A stretch of 64,000 nucleotides of DNA, taken from positions 88,383-152,382 of the forward strand of contig PHEE01000004.1 of assembly GCA_002842855.1 (NCBI GenBank), written 5' to 3'. Position numbers and translations under genes: made by a program. The stretch is from Alphaproteobacteria bacterium HGW-Alphaproteobacteria-4. GTDB taxonomy: Bacteria > Pseudomonadota > Alphaproteobacteria > Rhodobacterales > Rhodobacteraceae. Position 1 is the stretch's first letter; the number at the start of each line of letters is the position of its first letter. This document shows, piece by piece, positions 34,624 to 44,055 of the stretch. A model generated the notes under the pieces. It saw only the letters and a program-made list of their open reading frames with translations. It did not search any database and was not told the DNA's origin.

Positions 34624-35698
34624 CCACACCCCCACGCAAAAAACGCTGGTCGAGGTCGACGGGCTGAAGATGTATTTTCCGATCACCGCTGGCCTCTTTC
34701 GCGGCAAGGTGGGCGATGTGAAGGCGGTCGACGGGGTTTCCTTCTCGATATTCGAGGGTGAGACCTTGGGGCTCGTGGGGGAATCGGGTTGCGGCAAATC
34801 CACCTGCGGGCGGGCGCTGCTGCGGCTTTATGATGTAACGGCGGGAAGTATCCGCATTGGCGGTGTCGATATTGCCAAGCTCAGCCCCGATGCGCTGCGC
34901 CGGATGCGCCCGACCATGCAGATGGTGTTTCAAGACCCGCAGGCAAGCCTCAACCCGCGCATGACGGTCGCGGGCATCATCGGCGAGCCGCTGGATGAGC
35001 ATACCAGCCTCGGCCGTGCCGAAAAGCTGGCGCGGATTTATGAGCTGATGGATGCGGTGGGCCTTTCTCGCGATTTCGCCAACCGCTATCCGCACGCCTT
35101 TTCGGGCGGCCAGCGCCAGCGCATCGGTATTGCCCGCGCGCTGGCGCTGAACCCGAAGTTCATCGTCTGCGACGAACCGATTGCAGCGCTTGATGTCTCG
35201 ATCCAGGCGCAGGTGGTCAACCTGCTGGAAGAATTGCAGGACCGGCTGGGGCTGACCTATCTGTTCATCAGCCACGATCTGAGCATGGTGCGCCATATCG
35301 CTGACCGCGTCGCGGTGATGTATCTGGGCCAGATCGTTGAACTGGCCAGCCGCGAGGCGCTCTATGGCAGCCCCAAGCACCCCTACACGCAGGCGCTGCT
35401 TTCAGCGGTGCCGGAACCAAACCCCGAACACGAGGCCAACCGCCGCCGCATCATTCTGACCGGCGACGTGCCCTCGCCCGCAAACCCGCCGCAGGGCTGC
35501 AACTTTTGCACCCGCTGCCCGAAGGTGATGGATATCTGCCGCAAGGTGGAACCCGTCAGCCGCGAAATCGAGCCGGGCCGCTTCGTGGCCTGTCACCTTT
35601 ACGAAACCACCACGACCGCCGAACCTACGGCGGCGACTGAAGCATCAGGCAAGACCCGCTTGAGCACCAACAATCCAACGACCCAACAAGGAGTCTGA
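34616..35698 (+). CDS. dppF: peptide ABC transporter ATP-binding protein (second ATPase)
   Basis: 360 residues, overlapping the end of the first ATPase gene by eight bases. Walker [17 protein letters not shown]-loop [14 protein letters not shown], signature [15 protein letters not shown], Walker [14 protein letters not shown] and H-loop FISHDLSM are present. The extension holds [14 protein letters not shown], the Cys cluster of DppF/OppF. A disordered Thr/Ala-rich tail follows. It pairs with the preceding ATPase to power the two permeases downstream. Confidence 0.92.
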   Translation: MLDHTPTQKTLVEVDGLKMYFPITAGLFRGKVGDVKAVDGVSFSIFEGETLGLVGESGCGKSTCGRALLRLYDVTAGSIRIGGVDIAKLSPDALRRMRPTMQMVFQDPQASLNPRMTVAGIIGEPLDEHTSLGRAEKLARIYELMDAVGLSRDFANRYPHAFSGGQRQRIGIARALALNPKFIVCDEPIAALDVSIQAQVVNLLEELQDRLGLTYLFISHDLSMVRHIADRVAVMYLGQIVELASREALYGSPKHPYTQALLSAVPEPNPEHEANRRRIILTGDVPSPANPPQGCNFCTRCPKVMDICRKVEPVSREIEPGRFVACHLYETTTTAEPTAATEASGKTRLSTNNPTTQQGV

Positions 35699-35699
35699 C

Positions 35700-37400
35700 A
35701 TGAAACTGAAAACCGCTCTTCTGGGCGCGGCAGCGAGTCTGGTATTCGCCCCCGCCGCCTATGCCGAACGCGGCAGTGACGGCGAAGTGAAGATCATCTA
35801 TTGGCAAGCCGTCTCGACGCTGAACCCGTATCTGTCGTCGGGCACCAAAGATGTCGAAACCGCAAGCCTGGTGATCGAGCCGCTGGCGGGCTTTGACGAA
35901 AACGGCGTCGTCATTCCGCGCCTCGTGACCGAGATTCCGACCGTCGAAAACGGCGGCGTTTCGGCAGATCTGACCAGCATCACCTGGAAGCTCAAGCCGG
36001 GCCTCGTGTGGTCGGACGGCACCCCGGTTACAGCCCATGACGCGGTCTTTACCGCCAACTACTGCATGGACCCTGCCGGTGGCTGCGCCCAGCTTGCGCG
36101 CTATGAAGGCATCAAGTCGGTCGAGGCGCTCGATGATCTGACCGTCAAGATCACCTACAACGAACCGCGCCCGAACCCCTACACGGCCTTTGTCGGCGCC
36201 ACCTCGCCGATCCTTCAGGCCGCTCAGTTCGCCAACTGCACCGGCGCCGCTGCCTCCAGCTGCACCGCCGAGAACTTTGCCCCGATCGGCACCGGCCCGT
36301 TCCGCGTAACCGACTTCCGCACCAATGACGTGGTGCAGATGGAAGCCAACCCGAACTACCGCGACCCGGCGAAACCGGCGTTTGCCAAGCTGACCGTCAA
36401 AGGCGGCGGCGAAGCAGCGGCAGCGGCGCGCGCGGTGATGGAAACCGGCGAGTTCGACTATGCCTGGAACACCCAGATCTCGCCCGAAGTGCAGAGCCAG
36501 ATGGCTGCGGGCGGCAAGGGCGAGTTCATCTATGCGTTCGGTACGCTGGTCGAGCGCATCGAGATGAACATGACCGACCCCTCGCCTTCGCTGCCTGAAG
36601 GCGAGCGCGCGACCGTTGCGCATCCGCACCCGATCCTGTCGGATATCCGTGTGCGCAAGGCGCTGAGCATGGCGATCGACCGCGACGTGCTGGTAGAGGT
36701 CGGCTACGGCAATGCGGGCCGTGCCACCTGCAACCTGGTCCCGGCACCGGCAATGTTTGCCTCGGACAACACCGACTGTCTGGTGCAAGACGTCGAAGGC
36801 GCCAAGGCGCTGCTCGAAGAAGCCGGCTGGAAAGTCGGCCCCGATGGCATCCGCGTAAAAGATGGCGCGCGGCTGAAGCTGCTCTACCAGACCTCGGTGA
36901 ACGCGGTGCGGCAAGACTTCCAGTCGATCATCAAGCAGTGGTGGAACGACATCGGCGTGGAAGTCGAGCTGAAGGCGATCGACGCGGGCGTGTATTTTGG
37001 CGGTGACGCGGGCTCGCCCGACACCTTCCAGAAATTCTATGCCGACGTCGAAATGTATGCCAACAACTTCGACGGCACCGACCCGGAACCCTACCTTGCG
37101 CAATACACCTGCGACAAGGCGCCTTCGCCTGCGACCCAGTGGCAGGGCGAAAACGTCAACCGCTTCTGCGACCCGGCCTATGACGCGCTGGTGGTGGAAC
37201 TTGGCCGCACCGGCGAAATGGGCAAGCGCGCCGAACTGGCCAAGCGGATGAACGAAATGCTGACCAAAGACAGCTACACCGTGGTGCCGCTGGTTGACCG
37301 TGGCCGCCTTTCGGCCCGTTCGCTGTCGCTTGGTGGCGTCGTGCTGAACACCTGGGACTCCGAGCTTTGGAACGTCTCGGATTGGTATCGCGTAAAGTGA
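35700..37400 (+). CDS. dppA: peptide ABC transporter substrate-binding protein
   Basis: 566 residues with a Sec signal peptide (MKLKTALLGAAASLVFAP, cleavage after AYA). SBP family 5 blocks: IYWQAVSTLNPYLSSGTKD, WKLKPGLVWSDGTPVTAHD, APIGTGPFRVTDF and RVRKALSMAIDRD-type VRKALSMAIDRDVLVEVGYG. Four Cys residues in the mature protein could form disulfides. It captures the substrate in the periplasm. A 13-base-pair perfect hairpin follows before the permease gene, likely to raise its expression over the membrane parts. Confidence 0.93.
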   Translation: MKLKTALLGAAASLVFAPAAYAERGSDGEVKIIYWQAVSTLNPYLSSGTKDVETASLVIEPLAGFDENGVVIPRLVTEIPTVENGGVSADLTSITWKLKPGLVWSDGTPVTAHDAVFTANYCMDPAGGCAQLARYEGIKSVEALDDLTVKITYNEPRPNPYTAFVGATSPILQAAQFANCTGAAASSCTAENFAPIGTGPFRVTDFRTNDVVQMEANPNYRDPAKPAFAKLTVKGGGEAAAAARAVMETGEFDYAWNTQISPEVQSQMAAGGKGEFIYAFGTLVERIEMNMTDPSPSLPEGERATVAHPHPILSDIRVRKALSMAIDRDVLVEVGYGNAGRATCNLVPAPAMFASDNTDCLVQDVEGAKALLEEAGWKVGPDGIRVKDGARLKLLYQTSVNAVRQDFQSIIKQWWNDIGVEVELKAIDAGVYFGGDAGSPDTFQKFYADVEMYANNFDGTDPEPYLAQYTCDKAPSPATQWQGENVNRFCDPAYDALVVELGRTGEMGKRAELAKRMNEMLTKDSYTVVPLVDRGRLSARSLSLGGVVLNTWDSELWNVSDWYRVK

Positions 37401-37412
37401 TCTGACCCATCG

Positions 37413-37445
37413 CGCCGCCCCGGCCACACGCGCCGGGGCGGCGCA
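37413..37445 (+). promoter_or_regulatory. intercistronic hairpin after the peptide-binding-protein gene
   Basis: GCGCCGCCCCGGC (37413-37425) pairs perfectly with GCCGGGGCGGCGC (37433-37445) around a 7-base loop. It starts 12 bases after the dppA stop and ends 33 bases before dppB. Such a stem can block 3' exonucleases and part of transcription, giving excess binding protein. No T-tract follows, so full termination is unlikely. Confidence 0.75.
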
Positions 37446-37478
37446 CCCCCTGCCCCAGCGAACTGACCCGAGGCGCCG

Positions 37479-38486
37479 ATGTTCACCTTTGCCCTGCGAC
37501 GATTCCTGATCGCAATTCCGACGCTTCTGATCATTTCGCTCGCCATTTTCCTGCTGCTGGAAGCTGCCCCCGGCGACCCGCTGGGCGATGTGCCGCTGAC
37601 CGTGCCGCCTGATGTGAAGGAAAAGATGCGCGCCGCGCTTGGGCTCGATAGCGCCTGGTATGTGCGCTATCTTCTGTGGCTCAAGCAATTCTTCTGGGTC
37701 GAGCCGCTCAATCTGGTCGATTACATCTTCGGCACTGATTACGCGCAAGGAATGCAGCGCGTGATCTCGTTCCAGTCGCGCCAGCCGGTGATGCAGATCA
37801 TCGCGCAGCGCGTGCCGCAGACGCTGACCGTGGTCGGCATGTCGTATCTGATCGGGGTTTCGATCGCGCTGCCGATCGGCATTTATTCGGCCTACCGCCA
37901 GTACAGCTGGTTCGACCAGATCGGCACGCTGGTTTCGATGATCGGTTTTTCGGTGCCCACATTCTTTTCGGGTGTGGTGCTGATCATCGTCTTTGCGGTC
38001 AAGCTGCAATGGTTCCCGTCAATCTATGACACCACGCATCAGGTCACCGACTGGGCGAGTTTTATGAAGCAGGTGCGCCAGATGGCGATGCCGGTGATGG
38101 TGCTGTCGCTTTACAACGCCGCCCAGATCAGCCGCTTCATGCGAAGCTCGATGCTCGACAACCTGAATCAGGATTATGTGCGCACCGCGCGTGCCAAGGG
38201 GCTGACCGAAAAGGTGGTGGTGCTGGTGCATGTGCTGCGCAACTCGCTGATCCCGGTGGTCACGGTGATCGCGCTAGGGGTGCCGACGATCTTTGGCGGC
38301 GCGATCATTACCGAACAGGTGTTCAAGGTGAACGGGCTTGGCCAGCAGCTGATCACCTCGATCCATTCCAACGACATGCCGATGGTGATGACGCTGACCT
38401 TCATCTTCGCGATCCTGATCGTGACCTTCAACCTGATTGCCGATCTCTTGTACGGCATTCTCGACCCGAGGATCCGCTATGACTGA
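37479..38486 (+). CDS. dppB: peptide ABC transporter permease (DppB type)
   Basis: 335 residues with six predicted membrane helices; start MFTFALRRFLIAIPTLLIIS. The N-terminal motif AAPGDPLGD and the long first periplasmic loop are typical of DppB/OppB. The EAA-like cytoplasmic loop reads YVRTARAKGLTEKVVVLVHV, the contact site with the ATPases. It ends GILDPRIRYD, overlapping the next gene. Complete. Confidence 0.93.
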   Translation: MFTFALRRFLIAIPTLLIISLAIFLLLEAAPGDPLGDVPLTVPPDVKEKMRAALGLDSAWYVRYLLWLKQFFWVEPLNLVDYIFGTDYAQGMQRVISFQSRQPVMQIIAQRVPQTLTVVGMSYLIGVSIALPIGIYSAYRQYSWFDQIGTLVSMIGFSVPTFFSGVVLIIVFAVKLQWFPSIYDTTHQVTDWASFMKQVRQMAMPVMVLSLYNAAQISRFMRSSMLDNLNQDYVRTARAKGLTEKVVVLVHVLRNSLIPVVTVIALGVPTIFGGAIITEQVFKVNGLGQQLITSIHSNDMPMVMTLTFIFAILIVTFNLIADLLYGILDPRIRYD

Positions 38487-39393
38487 CGCCGTCACCCTTG
38501 CTGCCAAGCGCAGTTCCCCGCGCAACCAGTGGTGGGATGTCTGGGACCAGTTCAAGACCCACAAGGGCGCGCTGGTGGGCCTTGCGGTGTTCTTTTCGAT
38601 CCTTGCGCTGATTCTGATCGGGCCTTGGTTCTGGACGATGGATGCGGGTTTTGTGAATCTGCGCGCCCGCAACCAGGGCTTTTCAGCGGCGCATCCCTTG
38701 GGCACCGACCAGCTGGGCCGCGACATGCTGGCGCGGATCATGGCGGGCGGCAAGGTCTCGATCTCGGTCGGGCTGACGGCAATGTTGCTGTCAATCACGC
38801 TGGGCACCACGATCGGGGTGCTTGCGGGCTATTTCAAGCGGCTTGAAAACCTGCTGATGCGGGGCACAGACCTGTTTCTGGCGCTGCCGCTGCTGCCGTT
38901 GCTGCTGTTGATGGTGACGCTGTTTCGCGAGCCCTTGTCGCGCACCTTCGGGCCAGAGACGGGAATTTTCATCCTGATCGTCACCGCCATCGGTGCCACC
39001 AGCTGGATGCAGAGCGCGCGGATCGTGCGCGGCTCGGTACTGGCACTGAAAGAGGCGGAATTCGTGCTGGCGGCGCGCAGCATCGGCACCCCGCCGCGGC
39101 GGATGATCACCCGCCACATCCTGCCCAACGTGATGAGCCCGATCATGGTTTCGGCCACATTGGGCATCGCCAGTGCGATCATCACCGAATCGGCGCTCAG
39201 CTTTCTCGGGCTTGGCTTTCCGCCCGATTTTCCCACCTGGGGGCGGCTTTTGTTCGACGCGGTGGATGCGATGCAGCTTTACCCGGCGCGGGTGATCATG
39301 CCCGGCGTGATGATTTCGCTGACGGTGCTGAGCGTAAACTACATCGGCGACGGTTTGCGCGATGCGCTCGACCCGCGCATTCGCGGCCGCTAG
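38479..39393 (+). CDS. dppC: peptide ABC transporter permease (DppC type)
   Basis: 304 residues from the ATG at 38479, overlapping dppB by eight bases. An N-terminal cytoplasmic tail is followed by the helix VGLAVFFSILALILIGPWFW, then HPLGTDQLGRDMLARIMAGG, which is characteristic of DppC/OppC. The EAA loop is EFVLAARSIGTPPRRMITRH. The C-terminus YIGDGLRDALDPRIRGR is typical. The gene ends six bases from the convergent SseB-like gene. Confidence 0.93.
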   Translation: MTDAVTLAAKRSSPRNQWWDVWDQFKTHKGALVGLAVFFSILALILIGPWFWTMDAGFVNLRARNQGFSAAHPLGTDQLGRDMLARIMAGGKVSISVGLTAMLLSITLGTTIGVLAGYFKRLENLLMRGTDLFLALPLLPLLLLMVTLFREPLSRTFGPETGIFILIVTAIGATSWMQSARIVRGSVLALKEAEFVLAARSIGTPPRRMITRHILPNVMSPIMVSATLGIASAIITESALSFLGLGFPPDFPTWGRLLFDAVDAMQLYPARVIMPGVMISLTVLSVNYIGDGLRDALDPRIRGR

Positions 39394-39399
39394 GCGCGG

Positions 39400-40209
39400 T
39401 TAGCGCAAGATCGGCGGCCGGGTCGGGTCCATGCCGGGGGCGGCACCCGGTTCGATCACCTGATCGGCTTCAACCGGCGGCGCGGGCAGGTCGAACACCT
39501 GCGCTGCCTGCGCCAACTCGGCAAACAGCGCCTCGTCGCCGGTCACGAAAGCCACATCAAGCTCGCCCGCCTCGAGCCCCGAAAACGCCAGCGCCTCGGC
39601 CACTGATTTGGCCAGCGCCGGTTCCGCCCCCGGAACCGCGCCGAGAAATGCCAGCATATGCCCGCGCCGCCCGCCCTCATAGCGCACCCCCGCCAGCAGC
39701 GCCTGTGCGGCATACCCCGCAAGATGCACGAATTTGGCATCAAGCGCCGTCAACAGCGCGCCCAATGCGGCGGGGCCAAGCGCCGGGGGCGAAAAGGCCT
39801 CGGGCGTGCCGCTGGTCGCCTCGGGTTCTTCGCGCAGCGTCTCGGTCAGCCATTCCAGCGCCTCGGGTGGCAGCAGCATCGCGGAATCAGCCACCCCGAG
39901 ATTGAGGCCCAGCCCAACCCCCTCGCCCGCGAGATACTGCGCGATCACCCGCCCCGGCAGCGCCGCATAGGGCGCGGGAATGCCGGTGAAGGCGCTCAGG
40001 CGTTCTTCAAGGTCGAAGGCGAGCACATAGTCGCCGTCTTCGGTTTCGAACACCTGCGGCGTGATGTCATCGCCCGCAGGTTCGGTTTCCAGCAACACAA
40101 ACAGTTCGGCGTCGGCAAGGAAGTTGTAAAGCGCAAGCCGCGCGGCGCCATCTTCGGGCGCGGCCTCGGCGGCTGCGTGGGCGCGGTCGTAGGCGGTGGG
40201 GTTTTGCAT
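39400..40209 (-). CDS. SseB-family protein
   Basis: 269 residues from the ATG at 40207-40209 (MQNPTAYDRAHAAAEAAPED). The N-terminal half has the SseB-like layout: LYNFLADAELFVLLETEP, then VFETEDGDYVLAFDLEERLS. The C-terminal half is Ala-rich and resembles the SseB C-terminal domain (VKSVAEALAFSG-like region). No catalytic motif is known in the family. It is convergent with dppC and divergent from nhaA, so it is probably monocistronic. Family assignment is moderate; function unknown. Confidence 0.75.
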   Translation of the reverse strand: MQNPTAYDRAHAAAEAAPEDGAARLALYNFLADAELFVLLETEPAGDDITPQVFETEDGDYVLAFDLEERLSAFTGIPAPYAALPGRVIAQYLAGEGVGLGLNLGVADSAMLLPPEALEWLTETLREEPEATSGTPEAFSPPALGPAALGALLTALDAKFVHLAGYAAQALLAGVRYEGGRRGHMLAFLGAVPGAEPALAKSVAEALAFSGLEAGELDVAFVTGDEALFAELAQAAQVFDLPAPPVEADQVIEPGAAPGMDPTRPPILR

Positions 40210-40359
40210 GGTGGCGGCCTTTGGGCGTGACAGGTAGCGCCCCCTAGCCCCGGGACAGGCGCGGGGCAAGCAAAAGCCACCCTTGCGCGGCAAAGCGGCA
40301 GTTGCGCGCCCGCCATACGATGGCATACAAACCGCAAAAGACTTCGGGGGAGGGCTTGC

Positions 40360-41613
40360 ATGTACAGGGTCTGGAACTTTGTCACCAGCTATTCGCTGCT
40401 GCTGATAGCAGGCGCGGCGGTGGCGCTTGTTTGGGCGAATATCGACCCGCACAGCTATCATGCCGTGGTCGATTACCCGCTGATCCAGAACTTCTTCATC
40501 GGCGCCGAGCACGCGGCCGACGGCCACATCAGCCGCACCCTTACAGCGCATTTCCTCGTCAACGACATCCTGATGGCCTTCTTCTTTGCGATGGCGGGCA
40601 AAGAGGTCTGGGAAGCGGTAATCCTGAAGAACGGCGAGCTGCGCGGGCGCAAGGCGATGACGCCGCTGATCGCCACGGCGGGCGGCATGCTGGGGCCGGT
40701 TGCGGTGTACCTTGGCCTTGCGGCGGTGTTGGGCATCTATGAAACCGTCAGCCGTGGATGGGCGATACCCACCGCTACCGACATTGCGTTTTCCTACCTC
40801 GTCGGGCGCATTGTGTTTGGCGCCGGGCATCCGGCCATAAGGTTCCTGCTGCTGCTGGCAATTGCCGATGACGCGGCGGGGCTGATCATTCTGGCGATCT
40901 TTTACCCCACGGGGGAATTGGCGCCGGTCTGGCTGCTGCTGTCGCTTGGCGCGGCGCTCGGGGTATATTTCCTTTTCAACGATCTGCCGAGGCGCTTTGA
41001 CCGCGGCAACCAGCTGCGCCCGAATTCCACATGGATGCGGCAAAAACTGTCGTTCTGGCCCTACCTCATCGCCGCGTGCCTAAGCTGGTATGGCTTCATG
41101 CGCGCGGGCATCCACCCGGCGCTCGGCCTGTTGCCGATTGTGCCGACGATTCCACATGCGGACCGCCCCTTTGGCATCTTCGCCGAAGCCGAAGCACATC
41201 TGAAAGACCTGTTGAACTGGATGGAGCACCGCCTGAAATACCCGGTCGAGATCGTGCTGTTTCTGTTTGGCCTGTTCAATGCCGGGGTCGAATTCAGCGC
41301 GATCGGGGCGCCGACCTGGCTGGTGATGGCAGGGCTGCTGATTGGCAAGCCGGTAGGCATTTTCCTGATGGGCTACTTTGGCGCGCGCATTCTGGGCTTC
41401 GGCCTGCCTGAAGGCATGCGGATGCCTGATCTGGTGGTGCTGGGCTGTGTCGCGGCGATTGGCTTTACGGTGGCGCTGTTCGTGGCCTCGGTCGCTTTCC
41501 CCGGCGGCGCGGTGCAGGACGCGGCCAAGATGGGCGCACTGTTCAGCTTTGGCGCGGCGGCGGTCGCCGTTATTGCGGGCAAGCTGTTCCGGGTGGAGCG
41601 GCGCGAGTTCTGA
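40360..41613 (+). CDS. nhaA: Na+/H+ antiporter NhaA
   Basis: 417 residues with about twelve membrane segments and a GGGAGGG ribosome site. Key residues are present: the unwound-helix Asp in IPTATDIAFSYLVG, the adjacent Asp pair in LAIADDAAGLIILAIF that binds Na+/H+, and the Lys-bearing helix near the C-terminus. NhaA exports Na+ in exchange for protons and is central to salt and alkaline pH tolerance, which fits a marine or saline habitat. GTTGCA-gatcg-TGCAAC follows at 41621-41637 as a possible weak terminator. Confidence 0.94.
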   Translation: MYRVWNFVTSYSLLLIAGAAVALVWANIDPHSYHAVVDYPLIQNFFIGAEHAADGHISRTLTAHFLVNDILMAFFFAMAGKEVWEAVILKNGELRGRKAMTPLIATAGGMLGPVAVYLGLAAVLGIYETVSRGWAIPTATDIAFSYLVGRIVFGAGHPAIRFLLLLAIADDAAGLIILAIFYPTGELAPVWLLLSLGAALGVYFLFNDLPRRFDRGNQLRPNSTWMRQKLSFWPYLIAACLSWYGFMRAGIHPALGLLPIVPTIPHADRPFGIFAEAEAHLKDLLNWMEHRLKYPVEIVLFLFGLFNAGVEFSAIGAPTWLVMAGLLIGKPVGIFLMGYFGARILGFGLPEGMRMPDLVVLGCVAAIGFTVALFVASVAFPGGAVQDAAKMGALFSFGAAAVAVIAGKLFRVERREF

Positions 41614-41765
41614 GTGCGTCGTTGCAGATCGTGCAACAATCACGAGGGCGGTTGCACATAGGTGTGCCTGCAAGACATAATGTTGCCCGATTGCCGGGGT
41701 AGAGACTCCATTAACCAAGCCCTCCTAGGGTAGGCCATATCAGCCGCCGGGGCCGAAAGCGCGGA

Positions 41766-42370
41766 ATGCTCGAGTTCAACAATGTCAGCAAGTCATTCTG
41801 GACCGGCCAAAGCCGCAAGGTGATTCTTGACCGCGCCACCTTTCGGGTCGAACTTGGCAATTCACTGGGAATTCTGGCGGCCAACGGAACCGGCAAGACC
41901 ACAATCATCAACATGATGGCGGGGCTGGAAAAACCCGACGAGGGCGAGATTCGCAAATCCTGCCGCATTTCGTTTCCGCTTGGCTTCATGGGTGGCGTCG
42001 TGCCCAAGCACACCGGCAACGAAAACGCCCGTTTCATCGCCCGCCTTTACGGCCTCGATCCCGACTATATCGAAGCGTTCTGCCGCTGGCTGACCGGCAT
42101 TGGCGAATATTTCGACATGCCGGTAGGCACCTACAGCCAGGGCATGAAATCGCGCTTCACTTTCGCGCTGCTTCTGGCGCTGGAATTTGATATCTACCTG
42201 ATCGACGAGGGCATGCCCTCCACGGCGCTACCGTGATCGTGGTTTCGCATCAGGCCGCGACACTGGAAAAGTTCTGCCGCACTGCCGCCGTGCTGCGCGA
42301 TGGCAAACTGCATATGTTCGACACCTTGGAAGAAGCGAAACAGCTCTATGACTACAGTGCCCAAGGCTAA
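41766..42370 (+). pseudogene. kpsT: capsular polysaccharide export ATPase (KpsT type), disrupted by an internal deletion
   Basis: Reads MLEFNNVSKSFWTGQSRKV, Walker A ILAANGTGKTTIINMM, signature TYSQGMKSRFTFALLLAL and Walker B IYLIDEG as far as MPST, then a stop at 42236. In the next frame the protein resumes at about 42224 with GATVIVVSHQAATLEKFCR (H-loop) and runs to TAA at 42368-42370. About 20 residues that normally follow the Walker B are missing. Everything else is conserved, so the loss is recent or is an assembly error. No KpsM-type permease gene is beside it. The downstream KpsE gene overlaps its last 23 bases. Confidence 0.82.
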
Positions 42371-44018
42371 GAAGTTCCGCATTCGGCGCGCCGTGCCGGT
42401 GCTGGCAGCGCCGGCCGCTGCGGCCGCGACCGCGGTGGCGCCTGCATCGGCCCTGCCGGACAACACCTACCTGAGCGCCCCCGACGACGGATTTGGTGAC
42501 CAGCGCTTCCCCACCGCCGCCGAAGACCGGGTGCTAGGGCCCTCGACGTCGCTTCCCGAAGACGAGATTGCGGCCATCCGTGCCGAGGGGCTGAGCGGGC
42601 GCCAGTTGCGCATGGCCCGCCGCGTGGCGCAAAAGCACGGCCTTGACCCCGCGTCCGATTTCGAGGCGGTGCGGCTGTTGCGCCGGCGCGGCATCGACCC
42701 CTTTCAGCATTCGGGCGTGCTCGACTTGGTTACGCGACCCGATCGCGCCGATGAGGCGCGCAGCATGGCGCTGGCGCGGATCGACGGGCCGGGTGCGGAT
42801 GCGCGTGTGCAACTGCCGCAGACAGTGCGGCCCGGCGCGGGCCTGCCCGCAGCCGAACCGATGAATGATGACCGCCGCGCCCGCGAAATCATTGCCATGC
42901 AGCGCGACATCGTGCGCCGTCGCCTGCGCAAGACCATTTTGCTGTTCACGCGGCTGGCGTTTTTCGTGCTGCTGCCCACCTTGATGGCGGCCTATTACTA
43001 TTTCTCGATGGCCACCAAGTTTTACGCGACGCGCGCCGAGTTCGTGATCCAGCAGGCAGACCAGCCCGCAGGCGGCCTTGGCGGCCTGTTCTCGGGCACC
43101 GGCATGGCCACCAGCCAGGATTCGATCACCGTGCAAAGCTACCTGCAATCGCGCGATGCAATGCTGCGGCTCGATCAGGAACTCGGCTTCAAGACGCATT
43201 TCAGCCAGGACAACATCGACCCGCTACAACGCCTCGAACCCGGCGCCACCAACGAAAAGGCCTACAAGCTTTACCGCCGCAACGTGAAAATCTCTTACGA
43301 CCCGACCGAGGGCATCATCAAGATGGAGGTGATCGCCGCCGATCCGCAAGTTTCACAACACTTCTCCGAGGCGCTCATCCGCTACGCCGAGGAACAGGTT
43401 GACCAGCTAACCCAGCGGTTGCGCGAAGACCAGATGAAGGGCGCGCGTGAAAGCTATGCCGATGCCGAGGCCAAGGTCCTTGACGCGCAGCGCAAGGTGC
43501 TGGAACTGCAACAGCAACTCGGCATTCTCGACCCGGTCACCGAATCGGGCATGGTAATGCAGCAGGTCGCCAATTTCGAGATTCAGCTACAGGAAAAACG
43601 GCTTTCGCTGCAACAGCTGCTCGACAATGCGCAGCCGAACCAGGCGCGCGTTGATGGCGTCAAAGGCGACATAGCGCGGCTTGAAGCCGTGGTTGCCAGC
43701 CTGCGCTCGCAATTGACCCAAGGCACCGGCACGACCACCTCGCTTGCCTCGGTAACCGGGCAGCTGCGGATCGCCGAGGCCGACCTGCAGACGCGGCAGC
43801 TAATGCTCAGTCAGGCCGCCCAGCAGCTCGAATCGGCGCGGATCGAAGCCAACAAGCAGGTGCGCTATCTTTCCATGGGTGTGCGCCCGGTCGCCCCTGA
43901 TGAGGCAACCTATCCGCGCGCCTTTGAAAGCTCCATCCTTGCGTTTCTGATTCTTGGTGGCATCTACCTGATGCTTTCGCTCACCGCCTCGATCCTGCGC
44001 GAACAGGTGGCGGCCTGA
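42348..44018 (+). CDS. kpsE: capsular polysaccharide export inner-membrane protein (KpsE/polysaccharide co-polymerase type)
   Basis: 556 residues from the ATG at 42348 (MTTVPKAKKFRIRRAVP). A long Ala/Pro-rich cytoplasmic N-terminus (to about residue 195) precedes a helix (LFTRLAFFVLLPTLMAAYYYF). The large periplasmic part has VIQQADQPAGGLGGLFSGTG and SYLQSRDAMLRLDQE, then a coiled coil (AEAKVLDAQRKVLELQQQLG). A second helix lies at the C-terminus (AFLILGGIYLMLSLTASILR). This is the layout of KpsE/WcbD-type proteins that span the periplasm during capsule export. Its export ATPase partner gene is broken. Confidence 0.88.
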   Translation: MTTVPKAKKFRIRRAVPVLAAPAAAAATAVAPASALPDNTYLSAPDDGFGDQRFPTAAEDRVLGPSTSLPEDEIAAIRAEGLSGRQLRMARRVAQKHGLDPASDFEAVRLLRRRGIDPFQHSGVLDLVTRPDRADEARSMALARIDGPGADARVQLPQTVRPGAGLPAAEPMNDDRRAREIIAMQRDIVRRRLRKTILLFTRLAFFVLLPTLMAAYYYFSMATKFYATRAEFVIQQADQPAGGLGGLFSGTGMATSQDSITVQSYLQSRDAMLRLDQELGFKTHFSQDNIDPLQRLEPGATNEKAYKLYRRNVKISYDPTEGIIKMEVIAADPQVSQHFSEALIRYAEEQVDQLTQRLREDQMKGARESYADAEAKVLDAQRKVLELQQQLGILDPVTESGMVMQQVANFEIQLQEKRLSLQQLLDNAQPNQARVDGVKGDIARLEAVVASLRSQLTQGTGTTTSLASVTGQLRIAEADLQTRQLMLSQAAQQLESARIEANKQVRYLSMGVRPVAPDEATYPRAFESSILAFLILGGIYLMLSLTASILREQVAA

Positions 44019-44055
44019 GCCGCCGCCGCGTTGCGGGGCTTGCAGCCGGGCAGGT

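Noticed and set aside
35625..38009. Minus-strand open frame of 794 codons opposite dppA and dppB
   Set aside because: Length comes from high GC at third positions of the real genes; the product has no domain and lies fully under a well-supported binding-protein and permease gene.
40311..40323. GCCAT-acg-ATGGC palindrome upstream of nhaA as an operator
   Set aside because: Only 5-bp arms, no known regulator link; expected by chance in a window of this size.
41621..41637. GTTGCA-gatcg-TGCAAC stem after nhaA as a terminator
   Set aside because: Only 6 bp with no T-tract; too weak to list as a terminator.
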